DNA from: CAYUMU01 sp964445985
GTDB taxonomy: Bacteria > Planctomycetota > Planctomycetia > Pirellulales > S012-138
Direction: 5' to 3'
NCBI GenBank assembly: GCA_964445985.1
Contig: CAYUMU010000130.1
Coordinates: 1 to 11,259 of the forward strand
Length of the DNA: 11,259 nt
The translations under genes were made by a program, and so were the position numbers. Within the stretch, counting starts at the first letter, position 1, and each line of letters starts with the position of its first letter. Below are positions 1 to 5,863 of this stretch, piece by piece. A model generated the notes under the pieces. It saw nothing but the letters and a program-made list of their open reading frames with translations. It was not told the DNA's origin and did no database searches.

Positions 1-58
1 AAACCCCAAAAATCGCCTACCTCAATTTCACCCGTTTTGCGCAGCCCACCCCCAGTCC

Positions 59-1366
59 CTAAAACGTCATCCCCGCCCGAACCACAAAAGTATCATCCGG
101 CTCAAACACCGGCCCGCCGCTAAGGTATTCCAGGTGCCGGTAGAACACGTAGCCCGCCTCGAACAGGCCGCCGACCCCTTGCGGGTTTTTGAACTCCAAC
201 CCAAACGCGGCCCTCAGGTCGTAGTAGTTCAGCACGTCGCTGCAGCCGCACTCGCGGCGAACGGCCCAACTGCCGCCACCAATTTCTCCGGCCACATACC
301 ACCACACTTCGCGATCTTCTTGCTTCGACCACCGCTGGGCATACCGCGGCCGCGGCGAAACGAGTTCCAACCGCTGCGCGTCGTTGGGCGTCCACACAAT
401 TCCGCCCAGCGGCAAAAAGTCCACGTCCTCGCGATCCAGGTAAGCCAGGCCGACCACAATTTGGGTGGTCGGCGAGTAGGTCATCGCCACCAGGCCGCGG
501 GCGCCCAGGCGAAACGCATGCTCGTGATTGCCTTCAAAGTCGCTGTATAGCCCCGGCGTGATTCCCAGGTCGATGGCCAGCGCCGGCGTGAAGCGTTTGA
601 TATAACGAATATCGAAATACGCTTCGTGCAGTTGGCCGGGCACATCCACGAAATCGGGCCCGCTCACCGATGTCCACGCGTAGCCCGGCGTCAGCAGCAA
701 CGGCGAGTGTTCGGTAGGCAGCGGAAACGCAAAGATGGATCGCAAGTCCAAGGTCGTCATGCCCAGGTCGTTGCCGCCGAGCACCGTGGCCGTGAACAGC
801 GACGCCTGATAGGGACCTTGCTGCCGGGCCGCTTTCCCCTTTGCGGCGGAAGCAGCCGACCCCGGGGCCGGCACAATCGAAACGTCCTCGTCGGCCACGG
901 GCCTCTCCACCGGCGGATCGGCCACCGAGGGAATCGTCACATCGATATTGGGATCGAAGTACGAGATCGGTTGATAGGGGGGCACGCCGACCGGGGCCGG
1001 TTCGATGCTCGGAAGCGTGGTCGTATACGATGAATTGTCTGGCCAGATGGGTGGCGGCACTGGGGACGGCGCGCCGCCAGAAAGCGGGATGGCGTTCTGC
1101 TGAGTGCCCCAGGGTATTCCAACAGGCATTTGCGGAACTGGATGCGCTTGCGGAGCCGCGGACTCTGGCGCGGTCGTCGGAGGCATCGCCGGGCCGTAGG
1201 CATTCGTAGGGCCATGCGCGCTTGCCGGACCAAAAAGGTTCTCTTCCCCAACCACAGACGATGACGTCCCCACGACCAGCAGGCAAATGCAGACGAAGCA
1301 CAGTTGCCCAACCGTGGGAAGGTTGTCGAGTGTCAGCGCCAGTCGCGCTTCGTCTTTATGTACCAC
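59..1366 (-). CDS. Secreted beta-barrel-like outer-membrane protein, paralogue 1
   Basis: Predicted exported protein of 435 residues, probably an outer-membrane beta-barrel; its biochemical role is unknown. I chose the GTG at 1366 because it is preceded by AAGGAG with a 5-base gap and lies 29 bases after the stop of the upstream paralogue. Longer versions of the frame would run back through that gene. Residues about 18-38 form a hydrophobic signal segment (VGQLCFVCICLLVVG). Residues about 46-170 are rich in Pro, Ala and Ser with no visible domain and look like a linker. Residues about 185-435 alternate polar and aromatic residues as in beta-strands and end in DDTFVVRAGMTF, a C-terminal Phe typical of outer-membrane barrels. 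This part matches the neighbouring paralogue motif for motif (PGLYSDF, GGIVWTPN, EYLSGG). It may belong to the planctomycete family listed as DUF6268, but I am not certain. It probably forms an operon with the upstream gene. Confidence 0.8.
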   Translation of the reverse strand: MVHKDEARLALTLDNLPTVGQLCFVCICLLVVGTSSSVVGEENLFGPASAHGPTNAYGPAMPPTTAPESAAPQAHPVPQMPVGIPWGTQQNAIPLSGGAPSPVPPPIWPDNSSYTTTLPSIEPAPVGVPPYQPISYFDPNIDVTIPSVADPPVERPVADEDVSIVPAPGSAASAAKGKAARQQGPYQASLFTATVLGGNDLGMTTLDLRSIFAFPLPTEHSPLLLTPGYAWTSVSGPDFVDVPGQLHEAYFDIRYIKRFTPALAIDLGITPGLYSDFEGNHEHAFRLGARGLVAMTYSPTTQIVVGLAYLDREDVDFLPLGGIVWTPNDAQRLELVSPRPRYAQRWSKQEDREVWWYVAGEIGGGSWAVRRECGCSDVLNYYDLRAAFGLEFKNPQGVGGLFEAGYVFYRHLEYLSGGPVFEPDDTFVVRAGMTF

Positions 1367-1395
1367 GCCTGCTCCTTGGTAAGCCACGCCGGTCG

Positions 1396-2496
1396 TTACC
1401 AGGTGATGCCAGCCCGGAACATGATCGTGTCGTCTGGCTTCACAATCTGCCCGCTGAGGTATTCGATTTCGCGATCGAAAGCAAAACCCACTTCGGCGAA
1501 CCCGCGACGACCCGTCAAACCCGAGGCCGGCAAGAACTCGGCGCCCAGGTAAACCCGCAGGTCCGAGTAATCGAAACCATCGTCCATGCCGGTGGTGCGC
1601 TGAATGGTCCACGAGTCGCCGCCGTATTCACCCCCAATGTACCACCAGAACTCGGTGTTCCCCCAGGTCGTCAGCCGGCTCGCCAGCTTGGGCTTGGGAA
1701 AATAGATCTCGAACCGGGTGTCGGGGTTGGGTGTCCAGATCACGCCGCCCGCCGGCAGCAGTTTCAGATTGAAGCGATCGTAGTAAATAATGCCGCCGAC
1801 AATTTCCCAGGCTGGCGACGTGCGGAAGATCGCCAGCGCCTTCCCCTTGACGCGGAAGCTATTCGAATCGAACGTGTTGAAGTCGGTATACACGCCGGGC
1901 CGCACGGCCAACTCGGCGCGAAACCACGGCGTGATCACCGGGTTCCAGGCAAAGTCGAGCCAGGCGTCGTACGTTTGGCCCGGAATGTCGGCCGTGCCGC
2001 CAGGGCCATTCCACAGATGCAGCCCAAAGCCCGGCGTCACTTCCAAGGGCGCCAGTTGGTAACCCAAGGGGAACTGCATGGTGGTGCTGATTTCAAACTC
2101 GTTGGCCCCAAACTTATTCACGCCGCCGTTGTTGCCCAGCAGGGTGTAGTTGAAATCGATTTGCTTGAAGAGCTGAATCTGATTTACGAGCGGTTGATTG
2201 GGGTCGTAAATCATATGGTCCTCCCCAATCACCGGAGGACACTGCAGGTCGGAAGGCTCCGCGTAAGGGTCCCAAGGTTGGATCCCCTGGATCGTGGCCG
2301 TCGGCGGCTGAGTCGTCGCGAACGGGGTTTCCGGAATCTGCTGAAACGGCTGGGCCACGGCAACCGAGCCCATCGCCCAGAGCGACCAGCCCAGCACCAT
2401 CGCTACCATCGCGCGCAGTCGTCCCGTCTTGGGCTGCGTCGGGGCAGCAATCAGCGGTCGTCCTCGAGCGGGCGACAATCGGCTGGGCTGGGTCAT
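1396..2496 (-). CDS. Secreted beta-barrel-like outer-membrane protein, paralogue 2
   Basis: Predicted exported protein of 366 residues, the upstream member of a tandem paralogous pair. After an Arg-rich leader, residues about 30-48 (MVAMVLGWSLWAMGSVAVA) form a signal sequence with a likely cleavage after AVA, so the mature protein would begin near QPFQQ. The rest looks like beta-strands, with motifs PGVYTDF, GGVIWTPNPDTRFE, FWWYIGGEYGG and a C-terminal KPDDTIMFRAGITW ending in Trp. Unlike the downstream paralogue it has only a short linker after the signal. The start is uncertain. ATG at 2496 has only a weak GGA upstream. TTG at 2574 would add 26 unlikely residues. ATG at 2409 would give a more compact signal peptide. 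A possible promoter lies just upstream of 2496. An outer-membrane location is inferred from the signal, strand pattern and C-terminal aromatic residue; substrate and role are unknown. Confidence 0.8.
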   Translation of the reverse strand: MTQPSRLSPARGRPLIAAPTQPKTGRLRAMVAMVLGWSLWAMGSVAVAQPFQQIPETPFATTQPPTATIQGIQPWDPYAEPSDLQCPPVIGEDHMIYDPNQPLVNQIQLFKQIDFNYTLLGNNGGVNKFGANEFEISTTMQFPLGYQLAPLEVTPGFGLHLWNGPGGTADIPGQTYDAWLDFAWNPVITPWFRAELAVRPGVYTDFNTFDSNSFRVKGKALAIFRTSPAWEIVGGIIYYDRFNLKLLPAGGVIWTPNPDTRFEIYFPKPKLASRLTTWGNTEFWWYIGGEYGGDSWTIQRTTGMDDGFDYSDLRVYLGAEFLPASGLTGRRGFAEVGFAFDREIEYLSGQIVKPDDTIMFRAGITW

Positions 2497-2564
2497 GGAA
2501 CGGGATCCGTAGGCACGCGGGAATTGGCCCCTGGTCGCAATCCTCCATCGCAAGGGGGAGAGGT

Positions 2565-2593
2565 GAAATATCAAGACCGACTCAAGTCGTCAA
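2565..2593 (-). promoter_or_regulatory. Possible sigma-70 type promoter of the paralogue pair
   Basis: On the minus strand TTGACG (2593-2588) is followed after 17 bases by TATTTC (2570-2565). The -35 matches the consensus at five of six positions and the -10 at only three. Transcription would begin near 2558, about 60 bases before the ATG at 2496. That would argue against the TTG start at 2574. This is a weak call made by eye. Confidence 0.25.
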
Positions 2594-2650
2594 GATCACC
2601 GACCGAGAGCCAGCATCGCTGACGCCAGCCCCCCCGTCCCAATCCAAAAT

Positions 2651-2690
2651 CCCCCAATCCCCAATCCCCAGCCCCCAGCCCCCAATCCCC
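2651..2690 (-). repeat. G-tract array with G-quadruplex potential
   Basis: The plus strand has six runs of four or five C (2651-2655, 2659-2662, 2666-2669, 2672-2676, 2679-2683, 2687-2690) separated by only two or three bases. They form a degenerate heptamer CCCCAAT/CCCCCAG. The minus strand therefore carries six G-tracts with short loops, well above the four needed for one quadruplex. The array lies between the divergent genes starting at 2496 (minus) and 2964 (plus), upstream of both. It could equally be a slippage-prone simple repeat with no function. Confidence 0.75.
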
Positions 2691-2947
2691 AACTATTTTG
2701 AAGAAATTTCAAGATTTGTACCAGACACCTACCACGATGTTCCCCCGAGGGCCTGCCTGTTAATTAGGCACGACCCCCGGTGCCCGGTTTTATGGCAGCA
2801 CTGCCTGCGATAGCAGCAGCTGCAATGCATGCACATAAGTGCTAGCACGCCATAGATTTCCATGCTGGCCTTGACTCCAATCAATAATCCTGGCAAAAGG
2901 ACCGGCCGCGGTGGCCGCGAAAATGGAGTTTCCCGAGTTTCACGTAC

Positions 2948-2955
2948 GGAAGGAG
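2948..2955 (+). promoter_or_regulatory. Strong ribosome binding site for the ribbon-helix-helix gene
   Basis: GGAAGGAG lies eight bases before the ATG at 2964. It decides the start in favour of 2964 over the upstream in-frame ATG at 2862, which would add 34 low-quality residues. Confidence 0.85.
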
Positions 2956-2963
2956 TCATTGCC

Positions 2964-3488
2964 ATGACCGAGAACCACCCCCATTTCATGTATTCCGCTC
3001 CGACCTCGCCGTCTGGCGGATACACCCCCTCGAGCTCGAGTGCTAGCAGCGTAGCGGTGCACATTGCCGAGCCGACCACTTCCTCCGAAGGCCCCTCGGC
3101 TCAAGACATCCAAAAGGCCGAAGAAGCCCACCGGATTGCCAAGAGCCTGTTCGAACAAAACCCGGACTGGGTGACCTTCTTCCGCGAAGTGTTGGGGTTG
3201 AACGGTGTTGTTCGCAAGATGTTCTCCGCCGAAGCCATGATCTGCTTCGAACAGTCGGAGGAGTTCGAGAAGATTCAGCACATGCTGGCCAAGCTTCGCG
3301 AGAGCAGCCAGGCCAACCAGAACACCGCCACCTTTGAGCCCACCCGGGTGATCACGGTGCGGTTGCCCAAAAGCCTGCACGAATCGCTTCGCGCCGAAGC
3401 TCACGAGAAACGCACCAGCATGAACAAGCTGTGCATTTCCAAGTTGCTCCAGTTCATCGACAACGACCTGGTCCCCACCGAGACCTAA
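2964..3488 (+). CDS. Ribbon-helix-helix DNA-binding protein, HicB/Arc-like
   Basis: A 174-residue protein with a probable DNA-binding C-terminus. Residues about 127-166 (TRVITVRLPKSLHESLRAEA, then HEKRTSMNKLCISKLLQ) show the ribbon-helix-helix pattern: an alternating beta-strand RVITVRLP, an amphipathic helix, and a second helix beginning SMNKL. This pattern occurs in HicB-type and Arc/CopG regulators. Residues 1-45 are Ser/Pro/Thr-rich and probably disordered. Residues about 47-115 (EEAHRIAKSLFEQNPDWVTF onwards) form a helical domain I do not recognise. Proteins of this architecture are, as far as I know, frequent in planctomycetes and often labelled HicB antitoxins. No small toxin frame lies beside it here, so a stand-alone transcription regulator is more likely. 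The palindrome GTGCTAGCAC upstream could be an autoregulatory site; that is speculation. The start is fixed by a strong SD. Confidence 0.85.
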   Translation: MTENHPHFMYSAPTSPSGGYTPSSSSASSVAVHIAEPTTSSEGPSAQDIQKAEEAHRIAKSLFEQNPDWVTFFREVLGLNGVVRKMFSAEAMICFEQSEEFEKIQHMLAKLRESSQANQNTATFEPTRVITVRLPKSLHESLRAEAHEKRTSMNKLCISKLLQFIDNDLVPTET

Positions 3489-3546
3489 GCCGCCGTCGAG
3501 AACGAGCGACGTTGTATTACGAACGCAAGCAAACGCGACCACGGCC

Positions 3547-3583
3547 GGGGGCTAACGCTTTTCCAAGCGACTCGGTAGCCCCC
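3547..3583 (+). repeat. Two-part hairpin downstream of the ribbon-helix-helix gene
   Basis: GGGGGCTA (3547-3554) pairs perfectly with TAGCCCCC (3576-3583). Inside it CGCTT (3556-3560) pairs with AAGCG (3565-3569) around a TTCC loop. The element lies 58 bases after the stop at 3488. There is no following T-run, so it is not a standard intrinsic terminator. It may be an mRNA 3' stabiliser or a dispersed repeat; the GGGGGCTAACGC core resembles repeats I associate with planctomycete intergenic regions. Confidence 0.5.
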
Positions 3584-3688
3584 TCGCCCAAGGTTGGCAA
3601 AATCGCCAGCGCCCTTTGGCGGCCATCCCCCGCAAGGATGTCCCCGCGCCAGGCGCGACCGATCGATGTTGATAAATTCTGAAAAACA

Positions 3689-4150
3689 GGAGTTGGAGGA
3701 GCAAACCTATAAGCCGGGTTTTGTTCCGCGCCCAAAAAGCGCGGCGGCGACCATTTCTCTAGGACGACGATTGCTCGCCGCCTCCAGCAGCCTACCCGAA
3801 AGTCAAACGGATCGGACCAATCCGCCGGAGGAAGCATCGGGCAGCAAAACTGCCCGATGCCCCTCCGTTTCTTTCTGCTTGGCCTTGCTCCGGGCGGGGT
3901 TTACCTAGCCAGACCGGTCACCCGGCCTGCTGGTGAGCTCTTACCTCACCATTTCACCCTTACCGGTCACGCCGCTGGCAAGCCAGCGGGCGCAACGTAG
4001 GCGGTATGCTTTCTGTTGCACTTTCCCTGACCGCCCCACTGCTGAGGCGGCCGGTGGGAGTTACCCACCACCCTGTCCTGCGGAGCCCGGACTTTCCTCC
4101 CGCTCGCGGCTAAGCGAGCCAGCGGTCACCCAGTTTGCTCCCCCAACTCC
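3689..4150 (-). ncRNA. rnpB: RNase P RNA, bacterial type A
   Basis: This is the catalytic RNA of ribonuclease P, which removes 5' leaders from tRNA precursors. Reading the minus strand, conserved elements appear in the right order: GAGGAAAGUCCGGGC (4099-4085, 5' side of P4), CAGGACAGGGUGGUGG, GGAAAGUGCAACAGAAAG (4026-4009), GGGUGAAAUGGUGAGGUAAG (3959-3940), the L15 segment GGUAAACCCC (3906-3897) with the GGU that pairs with tRNA CCA, GGAGCAAGGCC, AGAGAAAUGGUCGCCGCC (3760-3743) and ACAAAACCCGGCUUAUAGG (3724-3706, 3' side of P4). I set the ends from helix P1: 4150-4133 pairs with 3706-3689 over 18 bp with one G.U pair. An 11-bp hairpin (3834-3860) with a UUUUG loop is also present. A run of five T (3686-3682) follows P1, so P1 may double as a terminator. 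The true transcript ends may differ by a few bases. Confidence 0.97.
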
Positions 4151-4169
4151 ATGTCCTCGTTGTCTTCAT

Positions 4170-4220
4170 AGTCGCCTTTCGCTCCGCGAAAGGAAGTGCT
4201 TTCGCGGAGCGAAAGACGAC
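4170..4220. repeat. Head-to-head pair of a dispersed planctomycete palindrome
   Basis: The arms 4171-4192 and 4199-4220 are inverted copies of each other over 22 bases with one mismatch, around a 6-base loop. Each arm is itself a palindrome (CTTTCGC-TCC-GCGAAAG and its complement), so DNA or RNA could fold as one long hairpin or as two small ones. A 34-base stretch at 4167-4200 matches 5807-5840 at 31 positions, which shows that the element is dispersed. It sits between the stop of the radical SAM gene (4240) and the 5' end of rnpB (4150). It could end or stabilise the upstream mRNA, but no T-run follows. Confidence 0.85.
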
Positions 4221-4239
4221 TTTGCTTCTCGTGCAAACC

Positions 4240-5247
4240 TTAAATATTCGAAACCCCAGCCGACTCCGCGCTCGGCGCCCCTTGGTAGCGGTCTCCCTGG
4301 TAACTATTTCGCCGCGCGAACTCGGCGTCCACCGCGTTGCGAATGCCAACTTTATCCAAACACCACGCCGGCCCCAACAAGTAATCGGGCGGCGCCTCGC
4401 CGGTAATCCGCTCCACCACGCACTCCGGCGGCAGCAGTTCCAAAAAATCGACCACCGTCGCCACGTACTCCGGCAACGATTGCAGCTCGACCTTGCCCGC
4501 CGTGAACTCTTCGGCCAGCGGCGTATTTTTCACCACATACAAATTATGCAGTTTCACGGCATCGACCCCCAGCCGAGCCACCTCGCGAGCCGTGGCCAGC
4601 ATATCCTCGTGGCTTTCGCCCGGCAGCCCCAGCATCACGTGGGCACAGATTTCAAAGCCCCGGTTCTGGCTTCGCTCGATCGCGTCCACCGAAGCCTCGT
4701 GGTGATGGCCGCGGTTCATCCAGTCGAGCGAGCGATCGTGGATGGTTTGCACCCCATACTCCACGGATAAATACGTGCGGCCGGCCAGTTCTTCCAGCAG
4801 GTCGAGCACGTCATCGGGAACGCAGTCGGGCCGGGTGCCGATCGCCAGCCCGACCACCCGCGGATGGCTCATCGCCCGTTCGAACAACAGCCGCAAAGTT
4901 TCCACCGGCCCATACGTATTGGTCGCCGGCTGGAAGTAAGCCAGAAACCGATCGACGTCGTACCGCCACTTGAGCCGGCGAATCCCCTCGTCGAGCTGGC
5001 TGCGAATATCGACCCGCGGGAGTCTGCGGCTAGGGCTGAAACTGCGGTTGTCGCAGAACACACATCCGCCGACGGCAACGGTTCCATCGACATTAGGGCA
5101 GGTAAATCCGGCGTCGAGACTCACTTTTTGGACTCGACCCCCAAACACTTGACGCAAAAAATGATTATAACTGAAGTAACGCAGACCGTGACGTCGCCAA
5201 TCTTGGCCGGCATTGGCGGGAACAAACGAAGAAGTCACGGGCTGCAC
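4240..5247 (-). CDS. Radical SAM protein, YhcC/TIGR01212 family
   Basis: A 335-residue radical S-adenosylmethionine enzyme of the YhcC type; the reaction is not established for the family as far as I know. The iron-sulfur cluster motif is Cys50-X11-Cys62-X2-Cys65 within TCPNVDGTVAVGGCVFC, the spacing specific to this family rather than the usual CX3CX2C. Further family segments are FLAYFQPATNTY (about 101-112), AIGTRPDC, YLSVEYGVQTIHD, HVMLGLPGESHEDM, VKLHNLYVVKNTPL and ITGEAPPDYLL, which together complete the radical SAM barrel and the C-terminal region. The start is GTG at 5247, the furthest upstream good start after the in-frame stop at 5263-5265, and gives the usual family length; no SD is visible. 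It is transcribed toward rnpB and away from the FHA gene. The C-terminal tail (GDRYQGAPSAESAGVSNI) is not conserved-looking. Confidence 0.93.
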   Translation of the reverse strand: MQPVTSSFVPANAGQDWRRHGLRYFSYNHFLRQVFGGRVQKVSLDAGFTCPNVDGTVAVGGCVFCDNRSFSPSRRLPRVDIRSQLDEGIRRLKWRYDVDRFLAYFQPATNTYGPVETLRLLFERAMSHPRVVGLAIGTRPDCVPDDVLDLLEELAGRTYLSVEYGVQTIHDRSLDWMNRGHHHEASVDAIERSQNRGFEICAHVMLGLPGESHEDMLATAREVARLGVDAVKLHNLYVVKNTPLAEEFTAGKVELQSLPEYVATVVDFLELLPPECVVERITGEAPPDYLLGPAWCLDKVGIRNAVDAEFARRNSYQGDRYQGAPSAESAGVSNI

Positions 5248-5396
5248 CAGGTTGAGGGGGTATTAGGCAATGGTTCGACCGGCGGTTCCGGGTCGAGGTC
5301 GGGAACTTTGGGTGGCGCGTGCGCCAACAGCCAACCCCCGTCACCCCGATCTTACCGGAAGCGCGGGTCACAGAAAACGTGCGAAAGCAGGGCAAT
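5248..5396. promoter_or_regulatory. Divergent promoter region between the radical SAM and FHA genes
   Basis: These 149 bases must carry the promoters of both flanking genes. I found no good paired -35 and -10. TAATAC on the minus strand (5264-5259) could be a -10. TGGCGC-GT-GCGCCA (5313-5326) is a near-perfect dyad that could be a regulator site or a chance palindrome in GC-rich DNA. Confidence 0.3.
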
Positions 5397-5798
5397 ATGT
5401 ACGGTGAATTGTTTCCCCAAGGGGGAGGTGACCCGATTCCGTTAGTCAAACACAAGCTGCTGGTCGGGCGGCGGGAAAGCTGCGACATCGTGCTGCGCTT
5501 CCCCAATGTTTCCGCGCACCATTGCACCTTGGAGCTGAAAGACGGCTACTGGTACATCTGCGACCAGAACAGCCGCAACGGCGTTAAGGTCAACGGCGTG
5601 CGAATCGAAGCCGGCGACAAACGGCTCGATCCCGGCGACAACCTCGCCATCGCCAAGCACAAGTACGAAATCCAATACTCACCGCGCGAACTCGGCGCCG
5701 TCGGTCCGCCCGCCGACGATGAAACAGCCACCATTTTCCGCAAGTCGCTGCTCGAACGCGCCGGCCTGATCAAGCCCAAACGCTCCCCCAAAGATTGA
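5397..5798 (+). CDS. Stand-alone FHA-domain protein
   Basis: A 133-residue protein consisting almost entirely of one forkhead-associated (FHA) domain, a module that binds phosphothreonine peptides made by Ser/Thr kinases. The conserved residues are present in order: Gly-Arg in VGRRESCDIVL (about 23-33), Ser39 and His42 in NVSAHHC, and Asn-Ser-Arg-Asn-Gly at 58-62. The core ends near YEIQYSP (about 90-95), followed by a charged tail (DDETATIFRKSLLERAGLIK) that may itself hold a phosphothreonine. No signal peptide or membrane segment is seen, so it is probably cytoplasmic. I chose ATG at 5397 because MYGELFPQGGGDPIPL looks like a true domain start. A GTG at 5319 would add 26 residues of poor quality. 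The SD is weak (AGGG, close to the ATG). The partner kinase is not in the window. The gene lies 65 bases before rsgA and is likely co-transcribed with it. Confidence 0.9.
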   Translation: MYGELFPQGGGDPIPLVKHKLLVGRRESCDIVLRFPNVSAHHCTLELKDGYWYICDQNSRNGVKVNGVRIEAGDKRLDPGDNLAIAKHKYEIQYSPRELGAVGPPADDETATIFRKSLLERAGLIKPKRSPKD

Positions 5799-5809
5799 GC
5801 ATCAGCCAC

Positions 5810-5835
5810 AGTCGCCTTTCGCTCCGCGAAAGGAA
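5810..5835. repeat. Dispersed planctomycete palindrome, second copy
   Basis: CCTTTCGC (5815-5822), loop TCC, GCGAAAGG (5826-5833) forms an 8-bp hairpin. The surrounding 26 bases are identical to 4170-4195. It fills the gap between the FHA stop and the rsgA start, and could modulate translation or mRNA decay between them. Its translation (SRLSLRERK) can be mistaken for the N-terminus of RsgA if a start at 5795 is chosen. Confidence 0.85.
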
Positions 5836-5863
5836 ACGCTCGCGCGGCGCCGATACTGACAGC

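Larger units (their letters stand above)
2497..2963. other. Divergent intergenic region without a gene
   Basis: This 467-base stretch separates the minus-strand secreted-protein pair from the plus-strand ribbon-helix-helix gene. I found no convincing coding frame. It contains a possible minus-strand promoter (2565-2593), the C-rich heptamer array (2651-2690), an AT-rich segment around 2691-2718, and a dense run of short perfect palindromes: GGCAG-CA-CTGCC (2794-2805), GCAGCTGC (2816-2823), TGCATGCA (2826-2833) and GTGCTAGCAC (2839-2848). TTGACT at 2871-2876 could be a plus-strand -35, but no good -10 follows at the right spacing. Confidence 0.6.

Noticed and set aside
1222..2622. Plus-strand 466-codon open frame opposite the secreted-protein genes
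   Set aside because: It is antisense to two clear paralogues with signal peptides and barrel motifs. Its translation is Arg/His/Gln-rich without domain character, as expected for a GC-rich shadow frame.
2706..2730. Remnant of a transposon end (minus strand begins AGGTGTCTGGTAC)
   Set aside because: The motif recalls repeat sequences near some IS200-like transposases, but there is no second end, duplication or transposase gene to support it.
2964..3488. A complete HicAB toxin-antitoxin pair
   Set aside because: No toxin-sized frame with a ribosome binding site lies directly upstream or downstream on the same strand. The flanks are a palindrome-rich spacer and rnpB.
4171..4220. Intrinsic terminator for the radical SAM gene
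   Set aside because: The hairpin is strong, but no T-run follows on the minus strand, and the same element occurs elsewhere as a dispersed repeat. I describe it as a repeat only.
4135..4770. Plus-strand 211-codon frame across the rnpB edge and the radical SAM gene
   Set aside because: It begins at the end of the RNase P RNA, runs through the dispersed palindrome and lies antisense to conserved radical SAM sequence.
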